Shown here: in pieces, positions 13,878 through 20,279 of the stretch
Numbering within the stretch: the stretch's first letter is position 1
Layout of the letters: each line of letters opens with the position of its first letter
IMG/VR virus record: IMGVR_UViG_3300032249_000050
Location: 1-20,279 of that record
Length of the DNA: 20,279 nt
Origin: a virus
Strand: one strand, 5' to 3'
Position numbers and translations under genes: made by a program
Notes under the pieces: generated by a model
The model's input: only the letters and a program-made list of their open reading frames with translations
The model's database searches: none
What the model was told of the DNA's origin: nothing

Positions 13878-16800
13878 ATGGCAAACCCATTTGAGCAGTT
13901 TGTAAAGCGGGAGGAAGAAAATCCTTTTGCGCAGTACGCTACACCGCAGCCAGCAACGGATGAAAATCCGTTTGCTCAATTTACTACGCCCAACCAAGAG
14001 CCAGCGCAAACAGAACCTACAGTATTTCAAAGGGTTAAAGATATTGCCGCTGCACCTATTGAAGCAATTATGGGTAAAGACGCATTTAAAGAAAGTGCTC
14101 CAACTCCATCCCCATTAAAAGGTTCTGTAAAGAAAGGCTTTTTAAACGTAGAGCAATCTGTACTACAGAATCAACTTGCTAGCTTAATGGACTTACAAGC
14201 AGCAGATAAAGAAAAATACGGTGAAACTTATCAAGCTGCGCCAGCGGATCAATTAGAAAAAATTAGTGCTCGAGATAAAACTATTCAAGATAAGTTACGT
14301 AGTGTTGCAGACTTAGGACTGCAGCGTAAAGCTATTGAAAATAAAGAAGGTGTATTTGAGCTATCAAAAAGTTTAAAAGATTTGTACTCTACCAAAGAAT
14401 ATAAGGACAGCTCTTTCTTAGATGGTTTAGGAATGATTGGTAATAAGATTGTTGAGAACCCATCTGGCATTCCTGGTTGGATAGCTGGTGTTGGTATTGA
14501 AAGCCTCCCACAATCTATGGTTACAGTAGCGGCTGCATTGGCTGCTCGCATGAGTGGTATGGGTCCTAAAGGTGCGGCTATTGCTGGTGGTGGTTCTTCG
14601 TCTTTTATGGAGTTTGGTGGCCAGTATGCCGATCTACGTGCACAGGGTTTAAGCCACGAACAGGCTTGGGAAGAAGCTGGAGTTAAGTCTGCCATTATTG
14701 GTTTGTTTGATGCGGCTTCTTTTAACGCTGCTGGTAAGTCAGCAGGTACAGTTTTTAAGAACATAGAAAAAGGCGCTCTAAAAGAAACTGTTAAAGATGT
14801 AGGTAAAGGTGTTGGCGTACAGGCTCTTTACGGTGGCGCTGGTGAAGGCTTAGGTTCTTTTGCTATTAACCAAAAAGTAGACCCAGGTGCTGTGTTAGAG
14901 GAAATGGTTGGTGAAGTATTTGGTGCACCAGTAGAAGCTGTATCTACATATCAAAATAAAAAAGCTGAAGCAGCGGGGCAAGTGCCGCCAGTACCAACAG
15001 CACGTGAGTTGATGCAGCAGCAAGGATTTATTTCACCCAAACAACAAGCAGAGACAGAACAAACTACTGAAGAAAAACCTGAGCAGTCTGTGCTCGAAAC
15101 TTCTAAAGAGAAACTATCATCTCTTGTAGATGACGTAAAAGAAACATTAGCTAGCTATCTACCAAGCAAGACGCCTGAAGCCTACGGTGAGCCTGGAGAA
15201 GTTAGTATTGAGCAATTAACCTCACGGTACAGGGGCCTTGGTCTAACTCAGGAGCAAGCACAAGAATTAGCTGTTGCTGACTTTACCGAAGCTGGCTTAC
15301 CGATAGCCACCCCTACCCCCAGTGCTGAAACTGTATCTACCCCAATGGAGGTCCCAAGTGATCGAATTGAACCTATCGCCGGAACAATTGAGCCTGGCAT
15401 TCCAGCACCTCAAATTCAAACTGAACTACAACCAATTGCCCCCGGAACTCCTGGAATTAAACCTGGAGAATTGGGTGGAGCTCTCCCACCTGCTGGACCT
15501 GTTGGAAGCGGAGAAACAGCTCAGCCGAGTGCATTAGAACCAACGGCAGAAGAAGATTTACAAACACTTAATAAGCTAAAAAGAAGACTAGCTGATGCTG
15601 ACAGAGCGGAAAGAAGGTCAGAAGATACCTATCCTAATAGCCCAACAAAGTTAAAAGTACAAAAAATTAGGGCTGAAATGGATGCTTTCTTTAATGAAAG
15701 TGAGCCAAGAAGAGCTAAAAGAATTGCAGAGCTTACTGGTCAGTCAATACCTTCTACCGATACTACAGAAGTAATAACCCCAGAGGTTGCACCTGCGCTA
15801 GAAGCAGAACCTAAGGTAGTTACTAAAGGCAAAGCAGGTCGCCCTAAAGCCGTGCTAACTCCGGAAGAAACAGCTGCTAAGAAACAAGTTAGGGCTACAC
15901 AAGTTAAAGAGTGGAAAGCAACTAATAAAGAGTTGCTAGCTGCCAGAGATGTTCTTGACCTACCAGCGCCAACTAGAGATAACTTTGCTAGTCAGGATGC
16001 GTACCTTGATTCCAGCATGCAATTTAGGGCTAACCGCAACAAGGCTTTAGATTTATTAAACGGTTTGGCTACAGGTGCTCGTCGTGACACCGCTTTGGGT
16101 AAAACTGCCAAGGAGGGTTTAGCAAACCCATCTATTACGCCACAAGAACTTGCATCGGTAAAAGAACGTGAAGCATTACGCAAAGGTACAGCCCGTTCGG
16201 AGCAGTTACTTGAATCTACTAATGGTGAAGACAATCAGGAATTTACTAAGTTTAATAACGCTAGCCAAGCAATTAGCTGGATAGCCAAGAACGGCAATGC
16301 CTTTGAGAAGTTTTTAGCTAAGCGCCTGGAGCCATTCTTACGTAACGTTAAGCTAGTAGTCGTAACTGACCCTAACACCGATATGCCCGCATCTCGTAGA
16401 CAAGACTTTGTAGGTGCTAACGGCATGTACTTTGAGTCTAAGAAAGAGCGGGTAATTTACCTCGATGCCCAAGGCGGAATTAATAACACAGTATTCCTAC
16501 ACGAAGCCCTACACGGTGCAACCCTTGCACGTATTAACCGATACTTAGATGATATTGCTGAAGGTCGTGAGCCTAACCCTAAGTTAGCTGAAGCTGTAGA
16601 AGAACTCAATGCCATTATGAAACGGGCTGGTCGGTTCTATGAAGCGCTTAAAGCAGCTAATCTTACTGATGCTCGCACGGATGAGTTTGCACGGGTTAAT
16701 GCCTTTGGTGACTTAAAAGAGTTTGTGGCTTATGGTATGAGCTCCCCTGCTCTCCAAGAGTTTTTAATGCAGCTCCCAGGTATGTACGCAGGTGCTACTA

Positions 16801-19800
16801 CTCAAGCACCACAAGGCTTATTTACACGCTTTGTTCAATCCATCCGCAAAATATTTAACATGGGTCCAGAGCATGACTCGTCCATGCAAGACCTCATTAT
16901 TGTCACTGATAAGCTACTACGTGCACCTGATGCACAGGTAGTAACCGCAGACTCCGCCGCTGCTAAGAAGGCTAAGAAAGCCGCAGAAAAGGTGGATAAG
17001 GACTTAGAAGCTATCCAAGCCTCTAACGATGCGTTCAAGGTTACTGGCGGTGTAGGCAATGGGACTGTTGAGAGAGACTTTGGTAACTTTAAAGACCTAC
17101 TTGATGCACGCTTTGCGGATATGGGTAATGGCTTTATATCTAAGACGCTATACACCATGCAGACAGCCGACATACTGCGCTGGAAGGGTGATGAGATTCC
17201 TGCTTTACTAGAGGTAGATAAGCTGCAACAACAGATGTCAGCAATGCGTACCAATATGTTAGCTGCCTCTGCCGATAAAGCAGATCAGTTAGGTGCCTTT
17301 ATTCGTAAGAACGGTATGGAAACTTTGAGCGACGCTATGCACTTAGCTCGTCTTAAAGAAGTAAGCCCAACCAAGTACACAGACCGTGCCGATGCACTTA
17401 AAAACGACACTGACATTAAGTTCTATGAAGCTAAGATTGCAGACCCCAATACAGCCCCTGCTAGCGTAGTAGGGTACAAAGGACAATTGACGCAGCGCAA
17501 AAAAGATATTGATGCTGTATTTGCCGCTTGGGAAAAGCTAGGTAAGCAAAAGGGTGGGCATGACATTTATAAGATGGTTCGTCAGTTCTACATCGACAAC
17601 TACAACCTGACCCGTAACCTATTAGATGAGCAAATCAATGAGTTGCCGATTGAACCCGCCGCTAAAGCTAACTTAATGAAGTCCATCCGCCTAATGCATG
17701 AACAGGCGGCAGTTAGAGACGACGCTACAGGTAAGAAAACCAAAGCCCTACCCGAAGAATACTTTCCATTAATGCGTGAAGGTAAATACTGGCTGCGCAT
17801 CACAGGTGGCCCCAACGGGCGTGAGTTTTGGCTGTTTGAAAATGGCGTTGACCGTAACGTGTTTTTGCAAAAACGAGCCAAGAAACTAGGCTTAAGCGTT
17901 GATGATCCTAAAATTAGTGCAGGTGATGACGTTACTACCCTACGCAAAGACTACGCTGCTGGCAGTGAGTTACTTCAAGAAATGTTTGGCACGATTGATA
18001 GCTTGGCAGTAGACCCTAAGTTTGATTCTTCTAAATTCCCCGATGCTGCAACCGCAAATCAAGCGTTTAAAGAAGAGCTTAAAGACCAGTTGTATCAGAC
18101 TTATTTAATGACCATGCCGGAGCGTAGCTACCGTAAGCAGTTCCTGCACGCTGAGAAAGTTACTGGTTTTAGCGCAGATGTATTCCGCAACTTTAAAATA
18201 TCCGCTACCAAGATTGCAAATCAAGCAGCAAAGCTAAAGTATTCAACCAAGATTTTGAATCAAGTTGATGCAGCTAGAAGCAGCTTAGACGGCATGCCAG
18301 CTCTAGAGCGGGCTAAGATGGAATTGTTTGTAAACGAGATTAGTAAGCGGGCGCAAGAAGAAATTAACCCACCTGAACAGGGTGCTTTTGTAACTGGGGT
18401 TAACCAGTTTGCGTTTATTATGTTACTAACCAGCGCTGCTTCTGCCGCTACGCAGATGGCTTCCATTCCTATTATGGTTATGCCTAACTTACAGCAAAAG
18501 TACGGGTATAAAGACTCTTCCGTTAAGCTGGCTAAGTACATGAACTTCTTGAAGTCGGTTGGGGTTACTAAACTAGACCCTAACAACGGTGATGTAACAT
18601 GGACTGCTCCTTCTATTGGTTCTTCTAGTTGGGTTAAGGCTAGCCCTATATTGCAAAAAGCATTCCAAGCAGGGCTTGAGCGAGAAGTAATGACTGGCAC
18701 AAATACAGCCGTGCTTACCAACAAGAATAGAACGCCTGATAACTCTTACTCTAGCTTGCCAGGAGTAGCAGCAAGAACCTCATTTAACGCAATGAGTGCT
18801 ATGTTCAACGGTGCAGAGCGTCTCACCCGTGAGATGACTTTTATGATGACCTTTGAGCTTGAGTACGCTAAGAGCAAAAACTTTGACGAGGCAGTGCAAA
18901 AAGCAACTGACACCACGCACGAAACTTTAGGTAGGTATGACAGCTTCAACCGCCCACGCATTCTAAGAAACGCATTTGGTAAGACCGTTGGTCAGTTTAA
19001 GATGTACTCCGTTTATATGACTTCGTTCTTCATGCGCAATTTCTACAACTCTATTCGTATCAGCATACCTTTAGCAGAAAGAGCAGCGGCTATGCAGCGT
19101 ATGGCAGGGGTTTTAGTTATGGGTGGTATGTTCCACGGCTTAGTGGGTATGCCTTTGTACGGTGTAATTACCGATACAGTTGATGCCATGTTGGATCAGT
19201 TTGGTGACGAAGAAGAGAAAAAGCAACGACGTGCTAAGAACCCATTGACTTCTGACAACTCCAATTTACGGTTCCGCTATGAGTTTTTACCTGAGAATTT
19301 TGGGCATATTGAAATAACTGGATTAGATGGGCGTAAACATAGACTAAGTGAGTTACTTGAAAAAGGGCCTATTTCTGCGCTTACTGACATTAACATTGGT
19401 TCCCGTACCTCGTTTGATGGCATGTGGTTTAGAGATCCTAATCCCGGTAAAAATTGGACCGAAACAGCAATTAACATTGCAACCTCTAACTTGGGTCCGG
19501 GTGTATCCACAGGTTTAAATTTAGCCCGTGGTATTGATGATCTTAGCAAGGGTGAAATATTACGTGGGCTAGAAAAGCTTGTGCCCGCACTTTTTAGAAC
19601 TCCTATTACTGCATACCGTATTGGTACTGAAGGCGCCGAAACTACCAAGGGTGCAGACATGTTATCTCGTGATGAGCTTAACAACCGCAACATAATTGCC
19701 CAGGCTATTGGTTTTCCTCCTACTAGATTAGCTCGTATTCAAGAGCAAAGTTTTGAGTCACAAAAAGAAGTAAGGAAAGCCCAAGACCGCCGAGCAAAAA

Positions 19801-20054
19801 TATTGGATGGTTTGCATCGTGTTGCGTTTGACCCTGAGGGTAACAAGGCAGACTTGAAAGAAGTTTTTGAGGATATTAAAAACTACAACCGCAGATACCC
19901 AATTGATAAGTACTTAATTGACATTGATACAATCGAGCGTTCTTTAGAAACTTATGCCAATAAACGTGGCATGACATACCGTGGTCAGGTAATCGAAGAG
20001 AAACTTGCCCCATATCTAGGCCCACTCTATAGAGCTACGGTACCCCTAAAGTAA
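13878..20054 (+). CDS. Giant internal/ejected multidomain protein with HExxH metalloprotease-like site
   Basis: A 2058-residue protein. The N-terminus has three NPFxQ[FY] motifs (residues 3, 15, 30). Residues about 190-360 form a Gly/Ala-rich domain (from GWIAGVGIESLPQSMVTVAA). Then come disordered acidic and Pro-rich linkers (365-560), a charged coiled coil (565-625), and an AT-hook-like KAGRPKA (652-658). Residues 790-1030 look like a zincin: HEALH at 875-879 (His875, Glu876, His879) with a candidate third ligand Glu948 in KEFVAYG. The region 1030-1500 is largely helical. The C-terminus (1500-2050) has hydrophobic segments at 1511-1535 and 1743-1764 and resembles the LPD-type domains of phage polyvalent proteins, possibly LPD38; this is from memory. 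The SD AAGGGG (13867-13872) supports the start. Genes of this kind encode proteins injected with the DNA, but that is inference here. The gene ends immediately before the convergent terminator. Confidence 0.68.
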   Translation: MANPFEQFVKREEENPFAQYATPQPATDENPFAQFTTPNQEPAQTEPTVFQRVKDIAAAPIEAIMGKDAFKESAPTPSPLKGSVKKGFLNVEQSVLQNQLASLMDLQAADKEKYGETYQAAPADQLEKISARDKTIQDKLRSVADLGLQRKAIENKEGVFELSKSLKDLYSTKEYKDSSFLDGLGMIGNKIVENPSGIPGWIAGVGIESLPQSMVTVAAALAARMSGMGPKGAAIAGGGSSSFMEFGGQYADLRAQGLSHEQAWEEAGVKSAIIGLFDAASFNAAGKSAGTVFKNIEKGALKETVKDVGKGVGVQALYGGAGEGLGSFAINQKVDPGAVLEEMVGEVFGAPVEAVSTYQNKKAEAAGQVPPVPTARELMQQQGFISPKQQAETEQTTEEKPEQSVLETSKEKLSSLVDDVKETLASYLPSKTPEAYGEPGEVSIEQLTSRYRGLGLTQEQAQELAVADFTEAGLPIATPTPSAETVSTPMEVPSDRIEPIAGTIEPGIPAPQIQTELQPIAPGTPGIKPGELGGALPPAGPVGSGETAQPSALEPTAEEDLQTLNKLKRRLADADRAERRSEDTYPNSPTKLKVQKIRAEMDAFFNESEPRRAKRIAELTGQSIPSTDTTEVITPEVAPALEAEPKVVTKGKAGRPKAVLTPEETAAKKQVRATQVKEWKATNKELLAARDVLDLPAPTRDNFASQDAYLDSSMQFRANRNKALDLLNGLATGARRDTALGKTAKEGLANPSITPQELASVKEREALRKGTARSEQLLESTNGEDNQEFTKFNNASQAISWIAKNGNAFEKFLAKRLEPFLRNVKLVVVTDPNTDMPASRRQDFVGANGMYFESKKERVIYLDAQGGINNTVFLHEALHGATLARINRYLDDIAEGREPNPKLAEAVEELNAIMKRAGRFYEALKAANLTDARTDEFARVNAFGDLKEFVAYGMSSPALQEFLMQLPGMYAGATTQAPQGLFTRFVQSIRKIFNMGPEHDSSMQDLIIVTDKLLRAPDAQVVTADSAAAKKAKKAAEKVDKDLEAIQASNDAFKVTGGVGNGTVERDFGNFKDLLDARFADMGNGFISKTLYTMQTADILRWKGDEIPALLEVDKLQQQMSAMRTNMLAASADKADQLGAFIRKNGMETLSDAMHLARLKEVSPTKYTDRADALKNDTDIKFYEAKIADPNTAPASVVGYKGQLTQRKKDIDAVFAAWEKLGKQKGGHDIYKMVRQFYIDNYNLTRNLLDEQINELPIEPAAKANLMKSIRLMHEQAAVRDDATGKKTKALPEEYFPLMREGKYWLRITGGPNGREFWLFENGVDRNVFLQKRAKKLGLSVDDPKISAGDDVTTLRKDYAAGSELLQEMFGTIDSLAVDPKFDSSKFPDAATANQAFKEELKDQLYQTYLMTMPERSYRKQFLHAEKVTGFSADVFRNFKISATKIANQAAKLKYSTKILNQVDAARSSLDGMPALERAKMELFVNEISKRAQEEINPPEQGAFVTGVNQFAFIMLLTSAASAATQMASIPIMVMPNLQQKYGYKDSSVKLAKYMNFLKSVGVTKLDPNNGDVTWTAPSIGSSSWVKASPILQKAFQAGLEREVMTGTNTAVLTNKNRTPDNSYSSLPGVAARTSFNAMSAMFNGAERLTREMTFMMTFELEYAKSKNFDEAVQKATDTTHETLGRYDSFNRPRILRNAFGKTVGQFKMYSVYMTSFFMRNFYNSIRISIPLAERAAAMQRMAGVLVMGGMFHGLVGMPLYGVITDTVDAMLDQFGDEEEKKQRRAKNPLTSDNSNLRFRYEFLPENFGHIEITGLDGRKHRLSELLEKGPISALTDINIGSRTSFDGMWFRDPNPGKNWTETAINIATSNLGPGVSTGLNLARGIDDLSKGEILRGLEKLVPALFRTPITAYRIGTEGAETTKGADMLSRDELNNRNIIAQAIGFPPTRLARIQEQSFESQKEVRKAQDRRAKILDGLHRVAFDPEGNKADLKEVFEDIKNYNRRYPIDKYLIDIDTIERSLETYANKRGMTYRGQVIEEKLAPYLGPLYRATVPLK
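16500..16514 (+). other. HExxH zinc-binding motif in the giant protein
   Basis: Codons 875-879 encode HEALH, preceded by a hydrophobic strand and helix start (RVIYLDAQGGINNTVFL). Glu948 (codon at 16719-16721) in DLKEFVAYG, 69 residues after the second His, is the likely third ligand, giving a gluzincin-like order. Metal binding is predicted, not shown. Confidence 0.62.
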
Positions 20055-20076
20055 AAAATCCCCGCACTAGGCGGGG
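20053..20076 (-). terminator. Intrinsic terminator for leftward transcription
   Basis: Read on the - strand: a perfect 6-bp GC stem (CCCCGC / GCGGGG, bases 20060-20076) with a five-base loop, then A and six T residues (complement of 20053-20058). On the + strand the stem is followed by ACAAAG and not by T, so it is a poor terminator in that direction, unless the upstream A run allows partial function. It overlaps the stop codon of the giant gene. Confidence 0.78.
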
Positions 20077-20143
20077 ACAAAGAGTTGGAAGGAGCTAACT
20101 TCCGAGAAAAGCAGATGAGACGTCTGCCTGCCCAAAGTATAAG
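20077..20143 (-). other. Probable 3' untranslated region of the convergent gene
   Basis: No coding frame of note in these 67 bases. They hold weak hairpins, GCAGA/TCTGC (20111-20127), which includes the 8-bp palindrome AGACGTCT (20118-20125), and GGAAG/CTTCC around 20084-20104. None is followed by a T tract. No promoter or tRNA was seen. Confidence 0.4.
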
Positions 20144-20279
20144 TCATACCCGCCATACTCGCAAACCTTTAACACCTTCTTCAATAACTACCTTTATAAA
20201 GACCTCAATCTTTAGGCGATTAGTAGTCTGAAGAATTTGCTTCTTAGCTGTGACAACATCAAGGCAGGGTACAAAAAAC
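20144..20279 (-). CDS. 3' end of a convergent gene (hypothetical, truncated at window edge)
   Basis: On the - strand a frame is open from the right edge to TGA at 20146-20144, giving 44 residues (including VVTAKKQILQTTNRLKIEVF and ending KGLRVWRV). The peptide has alternating charged and beta-branched residues and no low-complexity artefacts, and it is followed after 67 bases by an intrinsic terminator in the same direction, both as expected of a real gene. The product is not identified. It runs head-on toward the virion operon, so it probably belongs to a different transcription unit. Confidence 0.58.
   Translation of the reverse strand, partial: FFVPCLDVVTAKKQILQTTNRLKIEVFIKVVIEEGVKGLRVWRV

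Noticed and set aside
20077-20143. tRNA or structured small RNA after the terminator
   Set aside because: Short hairpins only; no acceptor, anticodon and T-arm pattern and no conserved GTTCAAAT-type loop.

Overview
The window is a stretch of a tailed double-stranded DNA phage (Caudoviricetes), either a free virus or a prophage. It holds tail fibres, a lysis cassette, a tail hub or nozzle protein, and a run of large glycine/glutamine-rich virion proteins that ends in a 2058-residue protein. There are no tRNA or rRNA genes, insertion sequences, CRISPR arrays, integrase, or host metabolic genes. Genes are packed end to end on the + strand; the longest gap between them is 42 bases, and many starts overlap or touch the previous stop. 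Only the far right end switches strand. The absence of tape-measure, tail-tube and sheath genes, together with the nozzle-then-internal-protein order, suggests a short-tailed (podovirus-like) particle. The host cannot be identified from this sequence. The fibre families resemble those I know from aquatic phages, but that is an impression from memory, not a search result.

Layout: (1) 1-3559, a fibre block. It holds the 3' part of a fibre with a self-cleaving S74 chaperone, a protein of eleven 22-residue repeats followed by a tryptophan-rich tail with exact 11-residue periodicity, a second fibre that shares a repeat module with the first, and a short fibre-like protein. (2) 3573-4796, small accessory genes: two unknown small proteins, an AT-rich 2-oxoglutarate/Fe(II) oxygenase that looks like an inserted cassette bounded by an 8-base direct repeat, and a zinc-ribbon protein. 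(3) 4806-5733, the lysis pair: a GTA-type holin overlapping a GH108 endolysin. (4) 5739-8284, a 734-residue tail hub/nozzle-like protein coupled to a 113-residue protein whose C-terminus carries one copy of the 22-residue repeat. (5) 8327-20054, the probable internal/ejection block: a 514-residue protein with double-glycine motifs, a 220-residue Gln/Gly-rich protein, a GNAT-like protein, a 956-residue protein with about 18 glycine-rich heptads, and the 2058-residue protein with an HExxH metalloprotease-like site. (6) 20053-20279, an intrinsic terminator for the opposite strand and the 3' end of a convergent gene.

The order nozzle, small GNAT-like protein, then increasingly large internal proteins recalls the T7 order gp12, gp13, gp14-16. 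No sequence homology to T7 is claimed. The observations most worth a second look are the metalloprotease-like site in the giant protein, the oxygenase cassette with flanking repeats, the 22/11-residue repeat architecture, and the glycine heptads.
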